Shown: positions 7,467 to 19,800, numbered from the stretch's first letter. The stretch: 64,000 nt of DNA from Balneola sp. EhC07 (GCF_001650905.1 NZ_LXYG01000002.1:124001-188000); one strand, 5' to 3'. Notes: generated by a model not told the origin, from the letters alone. Numbers and translations are program-made.

Positions 7467-9272
7467 TTATATTTCAGCCAGTTCTTGTTCTAGTATTTGC
7501 TTGTTATACATGTTAGTATAATGTCCTTCAAGTGCTAAAAGTTCTTGGTGATTCCCAGATTCTACAATTTCACCATCTTTTAAATAATAAATCACATCCG
7601 CATCTTTTATAGTTGAAATACGGTGACTTATCATTATTGTTGTCCTGCCACTTAATTCTTGTCTCAAATGTTTTAGTATGGCTTCTTCTGTTTTTGTGTC
7701 AACTGCGCTTAGTGAATCATCAAAAATCAGAATATTCGGGTCTTTAATTAATGCCCTTGCAATAGCCGTACGCTGTTTTTGCCCACCCGAAAGAGTTATT
7801 CCCCTTTCTCCTAACATAGTCTCAAATTTTTTCTCAAAATCCAAAATATTCTCTTTAACCTGAGCTTTTTCTGCAGCCTCTTCTATCATCTCAGTAGTAG
7901 CTCCCTCAATACCGAATGAAATATTATCACTGATGGTATCAGAAAAAAGAAAAGTATCCTGAGGTACAAAGCCAATAGCTGATCGAAGCTTTTCCAGATC
8001 CAGAGATTTGATATCCTGTCCGTCTATCAGCACTTCGCCTTCATTTGGATCGAATAAACGTGGGATAAGTTGTACAAGGCTTGTTTTCCCTGACCCGGTT
8101 CTACCTACAATGGCTATATTTTGTCCTTTCTCGATCTTGAAACTTACATTCTTGATCACATTTTCAGTGGTATCGGGATATTTGAAACTTACATTTTTAA
8201 ACTCGATTGAACCAAAAGAAGGTTTTTTACTGTCCTGATCATCAACTTTTGTTAAGCTTTCAATTTCGATAGGCTGATCCAACACTTCTTCAATTCTGTT
8301 CCATGACGCAAGAGATTTTTGGAATCTGTTTGTGGTATATCCTAAAGCTGCAACCGGCCAGGTTAAGTACGCCACATAGATCAAGAATTCAGCAATATTA
8401 CCAACCGTTAGCGAACCCTGAATGATCATCTCTCCACCTTTCCAGATCACAATTAAAAGAGAGATACCGATCAGAAAATTTAGTGCCGGATGAAACAGAG
8501 ATTCGATCATATCTAAACGAAGCTTTTTCTTTCGATACTGTTCGCTCATCTTCTCGAACTTCTTTTGTTCGTTATCGAGTCTGTTGTATGCTTTTATTAA
8601 CCGGATACTGGAAAAGGTTTCCTTTGCCTGTCCTGCCAGTTCAGAGTATTGCTCCTGAATTATAATTGAGTGCTTGTGTATGTAACCTGTTATCCAGTAA
8701 GCAAATACAGAAATGAACGGAAGTGGAATTAATGCCCAGATCATGAGGTCTTTACTCACTATATACATCATGGTTATCACAAAACCCGCTCTGGTAATCG
8801 TGTTAATGCTATACATGATAACCGGACCGTAGTATTCGCGGACTTTGTTTACATCTTCAGTTGCCCTAACATAAATTTCTCCGGAGGAATACTTTGCATA
8901 GAAACGTTGAGGCAGCTTCATGAGTTTTTCCAGAATCTCGTTTCTCATATCAAATTCAACTTTTCTGGAAGAAACGATCAAAGTCTGTCGTGTTGCAAAC
9001 AGCAGAATTCCATATAAAGCTACTGCTCCGATCAGATAGCCTGCATTTTCAGCAAGTACTATTCCGGCTTCTGTTGAGAAAAGCGTCGAAAAAAGAGTGT
9101 CTGCACCATCGTAATCAGCATTTTTCAGCGCTTCTACTTCATCCATTGTTTTACGGATAAGACCGGGAATCCAAACCAGAAAGAAGTTAGCACCTGTAAG
9201 GAACAGGGTACCCAGCACCACTGCCCACTTATATTTACTGAGATAGCTATTTAATCGTTTTAAAGCACCCAA
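7467..9272 (-). CDS. ABC exporter half-transporter, degenerate-site subunit (TM287/BmrC-like)
   Basis: Fused membrane and ATPase ABC exporter subunit of 601 aa. The nucleotide-binding domain has Walker A GRTGSGKTS, a canonical signature LSGGQKQR, and the H-loop in MISHRISTI. Walker B reads ILIFDDSLSAVD, with Asp where catalytic Glu is normal. That Asp is characteristic of the degenerate-site subunit of heterodimeric exporters. It pairs logically with the gene at 4397-6172: this subunit supplies the normal signature, the other the normal Glu. The ATG at 9272 gives MGALKRLNSYLSKYKW ahead of the first membrane helix. It lies 27 nt after the FAD oxidoreductase gene. Confidence 0.9.
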   Translation of the reverse strand: MGALKRLNSYLSKYKWAVVLGTLFLTGANFFLVWIPGLIRKTMDEVEALKNADYDGADTLFSTLFSTEAGIVLAENAGYLIGAVALYGILLFATRQTLIVSSRKVEFDMRNEILEKLMKLPQRFYAKYSSGEIYVRATEDVNKVREYYGPVIMYSINTITRAGFVITMMYIVSKDLMIWALIPLPFISVFAYWITGYIHKHSIIIQEQYSELAGQAKETFSSIRLIKAYNRLDNEQKKFEKMSEQYRKKKLRLDMIESLFHPALNFLIGISLLIVIWKGGEMIIQGSLTVGNIAEFLIYVAYLTWPVAALGYTTNRFQKSLASWNRIEEVLDQPIEIESLTKVDDQDSKKPSFGSIEFKNVSFKYPDTTENVIKNVSFKIEKGQNIAIVGRTGSGKTSLVQLIPRLFDPNEGEVLIDGQDIKSLDLEKLRSAIGFVPQDTFLFSDTISDNISFGIEGATTEMIEEAAEKAQVKENILDFEKKFETMLGERGITLSGGQKQRTAIARALIKDPNILIFDDSLSAVDTKTEEAILKHLRQELSGRTTIMISHRISTIKDADVIYYLKDGEIVESGNHQELLALEGHYTNMYNKQILEQELAEI

Positions 9273-9299
9273 AAGGTCGGGTTTTAAAAGTTTATTTAT

Positions 9300-10331
9300 T
9301 TAGTCTGAAAATTTATCTGACCAGAATTTACCAATCGCAAGGCCGGATAAATATGCAGATTCTACAGAATCACCATTCATATAACTACCTACCAAAGCTA
9401 TGGGGGCATCGTTCCCAACTACTTCCATAAACGGAGATGGTAAAGGATTAACCGCTTTTGTGTATCTCCAGAAATGCAGTTGTTTCCACTCCGGAAGAGC
9501 ACTCCACCCGCCTAAGATCTCCGCGAGTTCATCCAGAATAATTTCCTGCACTTCATCGCGATCAGAATCCTTGAATTTAGTTGCAAATTCTGAGGTAGTA
9601 TGAACTACAAATGCACATTCTGAGTCTTCTGATCTTTTTGAAGTTTCATTTGTTATAGATTCGATAACGTCATTATCGCAAGTCATCATTGCCCAATCAG
9701 GGTTATCTGTTGAACCATATCCAACCATAAGTGAAAAAGAAGGAGCGTATTCCACATCATCCACTTCCCGAAGAAGCTTAAGCGTTTGAACTTCATCGAT
9801 CGTTGTATTCAGAATTGCATATGCCTGTTTTGACGGTGTAGCAAGAATAACGGCATCAAAATTTTCTGTTAGACCGGTCGGGAAGTTTAGCATCCAGGAA
9901 CGTTTCTTGGTTCGGTCCTCGCCAATATGTGTTACGCCACTGACTTTAGTTTCAGTTCTGACATCCACCATTCTGGCTAGTTTTTTCCCAACCTGATTCA
10001 TTCCCTTTGGAGCAATGTATCTTTTTTTGGATGGTTTAACATCAGAGAGCTCACCTTTCTCATTCATATGCACGAACGGGCCTTGCCAAGGAGTTAATAT
10101 TCCAGCTTCAACCAGCTCATCAATTAATGGTTCAATATCAGGAGAAGAAACTTCTATATATGGTAAACCATGATCAACTTTAGTGGAATTATCTGATCCT
10201 GCATAACGGGTAGCTAACCTGCCGCCGTAGCCTCGGCTCTTTTCAAAAACAACAACTTCATGTCCTGACCCGGCTAATACTTTTCCGGCTGTTAATCCTG
10301 CTACCCCTGCTCCAATTACTGCAATCTTCAT
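9300..10331 (-). CDS. Renalase-like FAD/NAD(P)-dependent oxidoreductase
   Basis: Flavin-dependent amine-oxidase-superfamily protein of 343 aa. The N-terminal Rossmann motif is IAVIGAGVAGLTAGKVLAG, followed by VVVFEKSRGYGGRLATR. The GGRLATR block is typical of the renalase-like branch (COG3380). The C-terminus has the FAD-contacting segment ALVGSYMNGDSVESAYLSGLAIG. No signal peptide is present, so it is cytoplasmic. The substrate is unknown; renalases proper oxidise aberrant dihydronicotinamides, but that activity cannot be claimed here. It sits between the AtuA-family gene (25 nt) and the ABC exporter subunit (27 nt), probably in one operon. Confidence 0.85.
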   Translation of the reverse strand: MKIAVIGAGVAGLTAGKVLAGSGHEVVVFEKSRGYGGRLATRYAGSDNSTKVDHGLPYIEVSSPDIEPLIDELVEAGILTPWQGPFVHMNEKGELSDVKPSKKRYIAPKGMNQVGKKLARMVDVRTETKVSGVTHIGEDRTKKRSWMLNFPTGLTENFDAVILATPSKQAYAILNTTIDEVQTLKLLREVDDVEYAPSFSLMVGYGSTDNPDWAMMTCDNDVIESITNETSKRSEDSECAFVVHTTSEFATKFKDSDRDEVQEIILDELAEILGGWSALPEWKQLHFWRYTKAVNPLPSPFMEVVGNDAPIALVGSYMNGDSVESAYLSGLAIGKFWSDKFSD

Positions 10332-10356
10332 TATCTGTTCTGATTGATTTAGTTAG

Positions 10357-11727
10357 TTAGTTAATTTCGTAAATAGTTACTCTTGGTTGAACTGCTTTCT
10401 TTGCCAACAACGCCGGCCAATAAGCCACCACGTCGCTTGCTTTAGGACGTCCTCCGGCAAAACCCGTAACACCGCTTGGTCCGGTCAATATCAATGGCGC
10501 TATTTCCATACCAAAGCGGTTCAAATCTTCCTTTTTTGGTCCTGTAACTGAAATTCGCATTTGAATTTCATCAATATCATCATTCTCGGGATCATCATTG
10601 GTAGGACGTTCATCCACACCATTGTATCCAATATATTCTTTTTTGAATTCTGTTAGATTCAAGCCAAGAGCCTTTGCTCTCTCTTCCAGTATTTCGGCTC
10701 CTTTTTGAGCTTTTTTAAGAGCGTCAGGCCATGAGTACACCAAGGTTGCTGATAATTTATATCCATCGTTGTAGCTAGCGGAAACTTTATAGGAATCCGT
10801 AAATGGCTCACCTTTAATTCCGTACACTTTAACTCTGTTCTTACCAACATCTTCAACATGAATGGAAGTAAAATCAGCTACTACATCCGGAGTTATATAA
10901 TCTTTCGGATCACCGATTTCATATAACAATTGCTCTTTTACTGTTTGCGAACTAACCAATCCACCTGTCCCTTCATGTTTAGTAACAAAAAATTCACCGC
11001 TTGGATAAGCTTCTACTATAGGAAATCCTATATCTGTAAAATCTTCAACTTTTTCCCAGTCTGTGAAATTACCACCTGATGCCTGAGCACCACATTCTAA
11101 GATATGTCCGGCAATAGTACCAACCGACATTTTATCAAAATCATCGTATTCCCAGCCAAACTCATGGATCATTGGAGCTAAAGTAAGTCCGGTATCAGTT
11201 ACACGTCCGGTAATGATAACATCAGCACCTAATTTCAAAGCTTCAACAATTGGCTGACAGCCAAAATAGATATTTGCACTTAACAACTGATCTTTAACCG
11301 TCGTGATCGGCTCACCGGTTTCCATATTTTTAAGGGCATGTCCATCTGCAATCAATTCGTCAATGTTCGGAAGAATATCATCACCGTCTACAACGGCAAC
11401 TTTAAGGTTTTTATAACCTTTATCTTTAGCGATCTTCAGAATCTCATCCTTGCAAGCCTGAGGATTTACCCCCCCTGCATTGCTGATCACTTTAATTCCG
11501 TCTTTTTCAATCTCGGGCAGAACTTGTTCAACTACTCCAACAAAATCCCGTGCATAACCCCAATCCGGATTTCGCATTCTTTGTTTCTGCATAATGGACA
11601 TGGTCACTTCTGCCAGATAATCCATTACTAAATAATCTATAGGCCCTTTTTTAGCCTGATTTACCGGAGCAATTGGGAGATCTCCCCAAAAACCTTGTCC
11701 TGATGCTATACGAATAAATTCTTTCAC
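10357..11727 (-). CDS. AtuA-family (DUF1446) protein
   Basis: DUF1446 family protein of 456 aa, named after AtuA of acyclic terpene utilisation. Typical features are the N-terminal IRIASGQGFWGD, a YLVMDYLAEVTM block, VISNAGGVNPQAC, ITGRVTDTGLTLAPMIHEFGW, and near the C-terminus GPSGVTGFAGGRPKASDV. The family is widespread and its biochemical role is poorly defined; in Pseudomonas it is genetically linked to citronellol/geraniol breakdown. Here it leads a five-gene minus-strand run with an FAD oxidoreductase and an ABC exporter. No AtuC/F-like carboxylase genes are nearby, so terpene use is not supported by context. The start at 11727 (MKEFIRIASGQG) fits the family N-terminus. Confidence 0.88.
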   Translation of the reverse strand: MKEFIRIASGQGFWGDLPIAPVNQAKKGPIDYLVMDYLAEVTMSIMQKQRMRNPDWGYARDFVGVVEQVLPEIEKDGIKVISNAGGVNPQACKDEILKIAKDKGYKNLKVAVVDGDDILPNIDELIADGHALKNMETGEPITTVKDQLLSANIYFGCQPIVEALKLGADVIITGRVTDTGLTLAPMIHEFGWEYDDFDKMSVGTIAGHILECGAQASGGNFTDWEKVEDFTDIGFPIVEAYPSGEFFVTKHEGTGGLVSSQTVKEQLLYEIGDPKDYITPDVVADFTSIHVEDVGKNRVKVYGIKGEPFTDSYKVSASYNDGYKLSATLVYSWPDALKKAQKGAEILEERAKALGLNLTEFKKEYIGYNGVDERPTNDDPENDDIDEIQMRISVTGPKKEDLNRFGMEIAPLILTGPSGVTGFAGGRPKASDVVAYWPALLAKKAVQPRVTIYEIN

Positions 11728-11795
11728 GAAAAGCTACGTCTTGATTAAGTCTTTTAATTGGACTGAATATCGTGAAAAATAGAGTGGTTGTGAAA

Positions 11796-11827
11796 TAAAA
11801 AAACCCTGTCTTTCAAAACAAGGTTTC
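11796..11827 (-). terminator. Intrinsic terminator after the 1638-aa secreted protein gene
   Basis: On the minus strand AAACCTTG pairs with CAGGGTTT around a 10-nt loop and runs into T-rich sequence (GTTTTTTTAT). It lies about 95 nt past the stop of the minus-strand gene at 11920, so it would end that transcript before the AtuA-family operon. Confidence 0.75.
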
Positions 11828-11919
11828 TCGATGAACATATGTTGTTCAGGTTAGTAAGGACAATCTAACCTAATACAAATCAGAAGGTATAAAAACGCAT
11901 ATTCAGGTGGTTTCGGGTA

Positions 11920-14900
11920 TTATTTTATCAAAGTCATTCTTTTAATTTGCACAAAATCTCCTGCCTGAATTCTGTAAATGTACATTCCTGATGACAGATC
12001 AGACGCATTAAAAGTTACTGTATGATAACCTGCTGATTTTTGAGCGTTAACAAGTGATTTAACTCTTTGTCCCAACAAATTATAAACATCCAGTTTTACT
12101 ACTGCGGCTTCAGGAATACCAAATTTAATGGTAGAGCTTGGATTAAATGGATTTGGATAGTTTTGTGAAAGTGAAAATTGAGCAGGTAACTGTCCATCAT
12201 CCTCATTTGATGTTGACATAGTTACAACAAGAATAACATCTACAGAAACTGAATCACCGTCTGCATCTTTAGCAGTAAAGGTTAACAATCCTTCTCCGGT
12301 AAAAGTATCTGAAGAAAGTTCGATTAGCCCGTTTTCTGCATCCAGTGAAAAAGTTATTTGTTCCGGTACAACAACAGCGGAAAATATAAGCTCTTCAAAA
12401 GGAGTCTCAACGTCATTAACTTTTCCTGCGAAATTAAATTCTCCCGGAAGTTTAGTAGTAAATGAAACTGTATCAACCAGGTTCTCAACATAAGGAATGT
12501 CGTTTATTGAGAGCACTTCAACAGTAAGTGTGTCATGAACAAACAAACCACCTGTGTCAGTAGCTTTAATAACTAACTGATTAACACCATTAGAATCCTG
12601 TACTGATGAAATAAACAGTGAATCCTGATTTAAGCTCGCATTTATATTTTCTGAGGTAAAAACGATCTCATAGACAAGTTCCGGCGATTCATTATCCGTA
12701 AACACTGAATCAAGACTTTTCACAAAGTATGTTGCAAAATCCTCTTCCAGAGTGATCTCACCTAGTGCACTTTTAACTGTCGGAGCACTTTCAGGTGCTT
12801 CTTTAGTCGTAAAAGAATTAGCTGTTGAATAATCACTATCTCCTGCCGTATTACTTGCCTTAACCCTCCAGAAATAAGTGCTTTCGTATTCAAATTGATC
12901 TACAAGTATTGATGTGTCTGATAAAGTTGAATCATACAATACAGAACTGAATACATCACTTCCTGAAATTTGAATAGTATAATCCTCAGCAGACCCAATA
13001 TTAGTCCATACAAATTCTGTCTGTATTTCCAGATTATTGGCGCCGTCAGCCGGACTGATAAGCGTCGGAACGTTCGGAATATCAGGTGTAGTGGTGAAAG
13101 TCATAACCGGTGACCAGTCAGAATAATCTGAAGCAGCGCCGATTCCACGAACTCTCCAGAAGTAAGTAGTCTCAAAATTTAAGTCACTACTGATTCCGGT
13201 TGTAGTGTCTGATTGTATATCTGACACCAAAGTTGTGTTGAATTGAACATCATCCGAAAGCTGAAATTCATATTGAACTGCACCTTGTGCATTAGTCCAG
13301 ATAAATTCCGGAGACACACTCACATTTTCACTGTTGTTTTCAGGTGACAAAGGTGCCGGTACAGATGCATCTTCCGCTTTTACAGTAAATGAAAAGGTAG
13401 TTGAATAATCGCTGTCACCGGTAGAATTTGAAGCTTTTACTCTCCAGAAATAAACGGACTGATAATCAAACCCACCAGCTGTTTCCATGGTATCGGAAAG
13501 CGTTGATTCTAAAAACATAGTTGTAAAATCACTTACTTCTGATATTTGTAGTGTATAAGATTCAGCATTTACTACTGATGACCATTTGAATAAAGAAGTG
13601 ATGTCTAAATCCACAGCCTCATCTTCAGGTGAAACCAAAACCGGAGCTTCAGGTTTATCAAATATTGTTTTAAAATTAAATACCGGCGACCAATCAGATG
13701 TATCACTCACTCCAATTCCACGAACTCTCCAGTAATACTGCGTTTCATAATCAAGATCGGAGCCAAGACTGTATGTAGTGTCGGTCAGAGTCTGATTATC
13801 TGTTAATGAAGAGAAATCCAATATGGACGAAAGCTGGAACTCATATTTAGTTGCACCTTGTGCTGCACTCCATACAAAGTCAGGAGAAAGCTCACTATTT
13901 TGAACATTATTTGCAGGACTTAACAATTCAGGAACGGAAGCATCTTCAGCTTTAACTGTAAAAGAGCTTACTGTTGAGTATTCACTTTCACCTGCAGAAT
14001 TAGAAGATTTTACTCTCCAGAAATACTTTTGCTGAAATTCCATCCCTCCTACATTTTCTGAAGTATCTGATGTGATCACATCAAAGAATATACTCCCGAA
14101 TAAGCTATCCGTAGATAATTGGAATGTATATGAATTTGCTCTGTCAGCGTTATTCCAGACAAATGTTGTTAAGGTATCAACATCAACATGATCATCTGCC
14201 GGGAAAAAAAGTTGCGGAATTTCCGGTTCCTGTTCTTTTACAGTGAAGGTTCTTGCCGAAGTCCAGACACTTTCTCCAACTGAATTTACAGCTCTGACTC
14301 TCCAATAGTACGTGCTTGCAAACTCGAATTTTATGTCCTCAACCATTGTAGCACTCAGGCTATCTTCAAAAAAGAGGATGTTGAATTCCGAATCTGTCGC
14401 AACCTGAATTTCATAAGCTTCTGCATCATTAGAAGCATTCCACTGGAAACTCACCAGCGTATCCAGATCTGTTGCATTGTTTAGCGGAGATGTTAGCTGT
14501 GGTACATCCGGTAATCCATCTTCGGTAGTAAAACTTCTGGTAGAACTAGCTGCACTCTCCCCTGTTGCGTTAGATGCATAAACTCGCCAGAAGTATTTGA
14601 TATCGTAATCCAGATTCTGCAACGTCATGAATGTTTGGGAATTACTTAGGGTGCTATCTAACAACGTAGTTGAAAAAAGTGAATCATTTGATATTTCAAC
14701 GCGATAATTAGTGGCATAAGTAACACTATTCCATTGCACAATTGTTGTCAGCGGTTGGTCTGTGGCATTATCAGATGGACTAGTCTGTACCGGTGATTCA
14801 GGAACCGGATCTTGTGTTCTGAATGACCATGCAGAAGTCCAGTTGCTGGTTCCGCTTGAATTTACAGACCGAACTCTCCAGTAATGCGTGGTACTTCCTG

Positions 14901-16836
14901 ACAGACCCGTTACATTCAAATTATCAGACAGAACTCCGGTAGTATCTAAAACCGGTGAAGAGAAACTACCATTGTCAGAGATCTGAACATCGTAAGATTC
15001 TGCACCAACTGCATTCATCCAATCAAGATTCGGATCTAATGAAGTATTTTGTTCACCATTTGCAGGATATAAAAGCTCCGGAGTTAGTGGTTTGGTGGAT
15101 ATAAAAATTCTTCCGTTATCTTTTTTAAGATTCGGCGATCCTTCGTTCAGAAAAACTTCATTCAAGATTGGGTATGAATATAAGTCCGAATCAACAGTGG
15201 TATCTGCTTTAAACATCAGGTAGCCAATATCGCCGTTGGTTTCTATTGGATTAACTCCTCCTCCAACTAATTTAACCTGAGAAGATGTAAGCTGGTTTTC
15301 AGCAAAGCTCCATCCATCTATAAGTGAAGCATCCTGTGCAAAACCAAGGTAATTTAACTGTGTATTTGTATAACTAAAGGTTATATCGGTTGAAAGAATA
15401 GATGAACCCGATCTGTCGACATTAGAAATTCTCACCGGATAGTATAAAGTATCAGTAACAAGCATTGACGTATCCGGAAGTTCAACCAACACATCATAAA
15501 AAGTGAAGTTATTAGTACTTGCAGTAGCTCCAATGGAATCTTCAGCAGATATAAAAAAGGTACCTCCCTTTTTTGTGATCACTTTTCCACTACTGTCTAT
15601 CTCTGCAAGACTATTATTCGAAACACTCCAGCTTACAGGACCTGTGTTGTTAGACACTGAAAACTGAAGAGTATCTCCGACTAAATCACCTTCTGACCCT
15701 GTATTTGTTATCGATAAGGAAGGTAACGCGTTTGATCGGATTGTAAATGGTTCCATTCCTCCTTTCAGGTCCTCGTTTATCAACACATCACTAAAATATG
15801 AGTAATTACTGAACGTCTTAGAGTCAGAATACTTCAAACGTATACTCAATAGTCTTCCGGAACCGATTATATCCGCTGTCTGAGCAAATGCTACAGATAT
15901 TCCGTTTGATTCAACATTGTATGATACATTAGCTGATCCATCGAGTAATTCGCCTGCATCTATTCCCAGTACTTCGAAATTGTCGCTTACGTTCGTGTTC
16001 AGAAAAAATGAACCTGATTGAGCATTCAAAGTCGTCAGGTCAGAAGCGTTTATATGTACCGTGACTTCCTGTCCCTGAAAGTTTGTGGTGTCCTCACCTG
16101 TCAATCTGAAACCTAATATTTTAAGATCAGAGGTATCCCTTATTCCCCTGTTGTCTTCTGCAATTATACCGACTGTACCGAACGCTTTGGATTGAACGAT
16201 GCCATTTGGTTTTACGAACGCTAAAGAAGTATCGGTTACAGACCAGACTGTGGGATCTTCTTGCCCCGAAACAAAAGCCTGTACGGAATCACCGAGTACA
16301 ATCTCACCTGAACTTGCCAAACTTACATTTATTGTAGGTTTCGCAGCTATATAGGTCTGTCCATAATCATTATTATAAACGATCGGAATATCATCCACAC
16401 TTTCATTGAAGAATGTATTCGGTTTATCAAAAAAGATATTGCCTGTTCCTCTACGGACAAGTTCAAAATCTATAGAAAATAAACGCCCCGAACCTGTTAG
16501 TTCACTTGTTCCTGCTGCAGCGATAGAAATTACATCAGAATCCGATAAATTTGGAGTGACTGACCAACCTGCATCCTTTAAAATGCTGCTGTCTGTTTTA
16601 ACAGAAAGAGGCAACAAATAATAATCATCGTATGTCAACCTCATTGTAAGAGCCAGAGCTCCTTCACCTGTTAAGCTTGAATCTGCGAACACAGAAATAT
16701 TTACGGTATCTCCTTCCACATATCCTGCATCGGAAGTTATTCTCTCGAATGTTAACCCAACCTGAGCATTTGCTGATATCGAAACTATTGCCGATATCGC
16801 AATGACTGTTAAGATCTTTAGTTTGCTTAGTCTCAT
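11920..16836 (-). CDS. Giant secreted protein: cohesin-like and Ig modules, eight FnIII-like repeats, sorting tail
   Basis: Secreted 1638-aa protein. The signal peptide is residues 1-24 (SISANAQ end). Three cohesin-like beta modules (about 26-165, 240-365, 447-580) alternate with two Big_2-like segments. Eight FnIII-like repeats of about 95 aa follow (about 582-1347), each with a YxxQxS strand and a YFWRVKASN-type block, then two cadherin-like domains (about 1350-1545). The C-terminus is a Por/T9SS-type sorting domain with [24 protein letters not shown] and [11 protein letters not shown]. It likely sits on the cell surface. The neighbour 50 nt upstream carries a dockerin, suggesting a binding pair. 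A GAGG sequence 8 nt before the ATG may be its ribosome site. Domain names are by eye; the cohesin calls are the least certain. Confidence 0.82.
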   Translation of the reverse strand: MRLSKLKILTVIAISAIVSISANAQVGLTFERITSDAGYVEGDTVNISVFADSSLTGEGALALTMRLTYDDYYLLPLSVKTDSSILKDAGWSVTPNLSDSDVISIAAAGTSELTGSGRLFSIDFELVRRGTGNIFFDKPNTFFNESVDDIPIVYNNDYGQTYIAAKPTINVSLASSGEIVLGDSVQAFVSGQEDPTVWSVTDTSLAFVKPNGIVQSKAFGTVGIIAEDNRGIRDTSDLKILGFRLTGEDTTNFQGQEVTVHINASDLTTLNAQSGSFFLNTNVSDNFEVLGIDAGELLDGSANVSYNVESNGISVAFAQTADIIGSGRLLSIRLKYSDSKTFSNYSYFSDVLINEDLKGGMEPFTIRSNALPSLSITNTGSEGDLVGDTLQFSVSNNTGPVSWSVSNNSLAEIDSSGKVITKKGGTFFISAEDSIGATASTNNFTFYDVLVELPDTSMLVTDTLYYPVRISNVDRSGSSILSTDITFSYTNTQLNYLGFAQDASLIDGWSFAENQLTSSQVKLVGGGVNPIETNGDIGYLMFKADTTVDSDLYSYPILNEVFLNEGSPNLKKDNGRIFISTKPLTPELLYPANGEQNTSLDPNLDWMNAVGAESYDVQISDNGSFSSPVLDTTGVLSDNLNVTGLSGSTTHYWRVRSVNSSGTSNWTSAWSFRTQDPVPESPVQTSPSDNATDQPLTTIVQWNSVTYATNYRVEISNDSLFSTTLLDSTLSNSQTFMTLQNLDYDIKYFWRVYASNATGESAASSTRSFTTEDGLPDVPQLTSPLNNATDLDTLVSFQWNASNDAEAYEIQVATDSEFNILFFEDSLSATMVEDIKFEFASTYYWRVRAVNSVGESVWTSARTFTVKEQEPEIPQLFFPADDHVDVDTLTTFVWNNADRANSYTFQLSTDSLFGSIFFDVITSDTSENVGGMEFQQKYFWRVKSSNSAGESEYSTVSSFTVKAEDASVPELLSPANNVQNSELSPDFVWSAAQGATKYEFQLSSILDFSSLTDNQTLTDTTYSLGSDLDYETQYYWRVRGIGVSDTSDWSPVFNFKTIFDKPEAPVLVSPEDEAVDLDITSLFKWSSVVNAESYTLQISEVSDFTTMFLESTLSDTMETAGGFDYQSVYFWRVKASNSTGDSDYSTTFSFTVKAEDASVPAPLSPENNSENVSVSPEFIWTNAQGAVQYEFQLSDDVQFNTTLVSDIQSDTTTGISSDLNFETTYFWRVRGIGAASDYSDWSPVMTFTTTPDIPNVPTLISPADGANNLEIQTEFVWTNIGSAEDYTIQISGSDVFSSVLYDSTLSDTSILVDQFEYESTYFWRVKASNTAGDSDYSTANSFTTKEAPESAPTVKSALGEITLEEDFATYFVKSLDSVFTDNESPELVYEIVFTSENINASLNQDSLFISSVQDSNGVNQLVIKATDTGGLFVHDTLTVEVLSINDIPYVENLVDTVSFTTKLPGEFNFAGKVNDVETPFEELIFSAVVVPEQITFSLDAENGLIELSSDTFTGEGLLTFTAKDADGDSVSVDVILVVTMSTSNEDDGQLPAQFSLSQNYPNPFNPSSTIKFGIPEAAVVKLDVYNLLGQRVKSLVNAQKSAGYHTVTFNASDLSSGMYIYRIQAGDFVQIKRMTLIK
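12795..15090 (-). repeat. Eight tandem FnIII-like coding repeats with a higher-order AB duplication
   Basis: About 287-bp coding units, eight in tandem. Units 4 and 6 both end in a [12 protein letters not shown] linker. Units 5 and 7 both carry a WRVRGIG...SDWSPV block. This shows a two-unit (about 570 bp) duplication inside the array. Nucleotide divergence between units is substantial, so the array is not very recent. Confidence 0.75.
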
Positions 16837-16857
16837 AACTTATACCTCGATGATTTT

Positions 16858-16877
16858 AAGGGGAATTGCTCCCCCTT
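16858..16877 (-). terminator. GC hairpin between the two giant secreted protein genes
   Basis: On the minus strand AAGGGG(G) AGCAATT CCCCTT forms a short strong stem in the 50-nt gap between the genes. It is followed by AAAAT rather than a U-run, so it may attenuate or stabilise the message instead of ending it fully. Confidence 0.4.
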
Positions 16878-16886
16878 TATCATCAA

Positions 16887-19800
16887 TTATTTTATGAAGG
16901 TTAGTTTTTTGGACTGTACTATATCGCCGGCTTGCATTCTGTAAATATAAACTCCGGTACTTACTCTGCCGCCTACATTATTGGTTCCGTCCCAGCTTAC
17001 TTTGTATCGGCCTGCTGTATACACATCATTTACGAGTGTTTTAACTCTTTGGCCCAGAATATTATATATCTCCAACCTGACCAGTGTCTTACCGCTTGGA
17101 ACATCAAAGCCAATGGTTGTAGATGGGTTAAAGGGATTGGGATAGTTCTGATAAAGCTGGAACTCATCAGGAATATTCAGTGACAGGTCTTCATTACTTA
17201 CTGAAGTGGTCATCAGATCAACTTCGTTTGCCTGAAATCTGTCAATTGAAATAGATGGAGATGAGTTTCGGTCTTTAAGTCTGAATGTTAAATTAGCTAT
17301 TTCTCCATTCTCAGAAACCGGCTCACCGGAAGCTATTGCAACTGAATACTTCCCTCTTGATCCTTTGTTCTCTGATACCATAGCCTCATCAAAGATTTGA
17401 GATACATTTGATTCAATTAATTCCAGGTTATTCTCATCAAACGCTATGGTAATTTCTGATGAATACAATTTGGATACATTATCGATATTAATTAAAACTG
17501 TGAATTCTGTTTCGCTTACTGAGACAGGATTTCCTAAAGTAAGAATCATATCCTCTGTTCCTTCGATAGAATTCATATCAAATCTTTCTTTGGAATTCAG
17601 TTCTGCAGGAAATGCTTCAATTAAACCAACTACGTATTGTAAAACATAGGATGCATCCATTGCACTTACAGTTCCATTCCCTGAAACATCTGCTACCTTC
17701 AATTGAGTCGCATTCAAAGTATCGATCAAAGCTGCTACTCTTAGTAATTTTGCGGCGTCAAATGATTGTACTTTACCATTCAGAGAAACGTCACCGAGAA
17801 CAGGATTTGAAGCACCGCTTCCTGTAAAAGCCCCGAAATCAACACCGTCGCTTACCTCGTCGCCTGTTCCTGTTGGATTGGTAGTATGAGTTGGGCCCGA
17901 GTTATTGCCCCACCAGTTATTGGTAGCATCAATGGTAAAGGTTTTATCACGGTTAAATATTCCAAATTCTGTATTACCGGAAATGTCACTATTTGTGATA
18001 GAGGGGTTGCCAGATCCATACACCATAATTCCTCGGTCGTTTTCTGCAATTATGGAATTGGTAATAGTTGGACTTGAATTATCCGCTAAAACTCCGGCGT
18101 AACTACTTCCACCACGAGCGTGTTTAATAATAGTATGATCCAGACTTGATACATTCTGAAGTGAGGTTCCTTCGTATTTAATTCCAAGCCAGTTACCGGG
18201 CTCCGCCTTTGTTGCGTTACTGTCAGCATTGGTATCTCCCCCATAAAAATCATCGTATATAGATGTAAATACGATCATGCTGTCCGGTGTGTTTCCCCCT
18301 TCTGCAATCAAACCCTTTTGAACATTTAATTGTCGGCTATTATTGAATTTATTCACCACTCCCGGTGCAATTGTAAGTACCGCTCCGGTTCCGACTGTAT
18401 AGGTTCCTGTAAAGAAGTATGGAATACCAACTTTACCTCCGAAATCTCTTTTCTCAAGAGTAATATCCTGTACTAATGTCTCAGTACGCACCCCAATAGC
18501 CTTGTAAGTACTTCCACTCATTTCATTTCCTGAAACAGTTTGTGGGTATGAAACCAAGGAAATTAATAAAGGTGTAAAATCAAGATTGTGGAAAGTGTTG
18601 TTTTCAACATATGGCTCTGAAACCCCCGTAAGTGAAATTCCATATCTATTTTGCTCAAACATTGAGTTTATTATTGTTGGGTTCGCACTATTTGCAACAA
18701 TAGCCTCTGATCCAAATTTAAAAATAGCATTGTTAATAATGTTACTTGTATCATTGCTGGTAGCGTTATAAATAATCCAATGTCCTGATTTATAATCATC
18801 ATCTTCATCAACAGATCCATTCCCATATATATCTGCTGGTTGTCCGTAGCTGTCATCCGTATCCGACGTAAAAATAACAGGATTTGAAGAAGTACCGGCT
18901 ATTTCAAGAGCTCCATTTACAGTAAACATATTGAAATTTACTCTGGATGCACCAAACCGAGTATCTCTTTTAAGTACCATCCCATCCGGTATAGTAATTT
19001 TAGAACCCGAAGGAATTGTAATTCCCGATGTCATATGGTAGGTAATGCTATCAGTTCCTGCGAATGAACGAAAAGGAAGAGTAGCATCGCTACCCCAGGT
19101 TCCACCTTTTATCGCCAAGCCTTTCAAAGATACATTAGATTCAACGTTTCCAGAGAAAGTTGGATTTGAAAACATATCCATTAGGATGGAATGTCTTCTT
19201 GAAAAGCTACTTGGCGATCCAATGTTTTCAAATCTGTTATTGGTTATCACAGGATCAGCATTTCCGGAGATGTCTATTCCATTATCTGAGGTTAATTGAA
19301 TTAAAGAACTATCTATTTTTCCTCCTGCATTAATAAACCTGATCGGGTTTCCCGGATATCTGAATTCAGTATTTTTAATTAAGTTTGCTGAATCTAAAGA
19401 AGATGCCCTGAATTGAATTTGAGCGGACTGCCCCGGGCTTGGTACAGTATTGTTCCCATCGTTGTTAGAATCTCCACCTGCGCTGTCATCATTGTAAGAA
19501 GTAAAGATAATCGGTTCTGTTTCAGTGCCAAGTACTCTTAGTGCACCATCTACATATAAAATATCATCTCCCTTAAACACTGATAAAGGATCAATAGTAA
19601 CTGTCGCATTTGCTCCTACTACCCATCTTTGCCTGGTTATAAATGGAATATTCGTAAATCCGGCAACCGTATATGGAGATATGGTCACATCAGATGAAAT
19701 TGTTTCTCGGGTATCAAAAAATTTATTCCCTTGATTTATCCCGCTCGATGTATGAAACGTGTTTGCTTCTAAAATACCCACCGCATTAGAGCCATTTCCA

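Noticed and set aside
12795-15090. Regular 287-bp periodicity considered as a non-coding tandem array
   Set aside because: It is fully explained by FnIII-like domains in one open reading frame.
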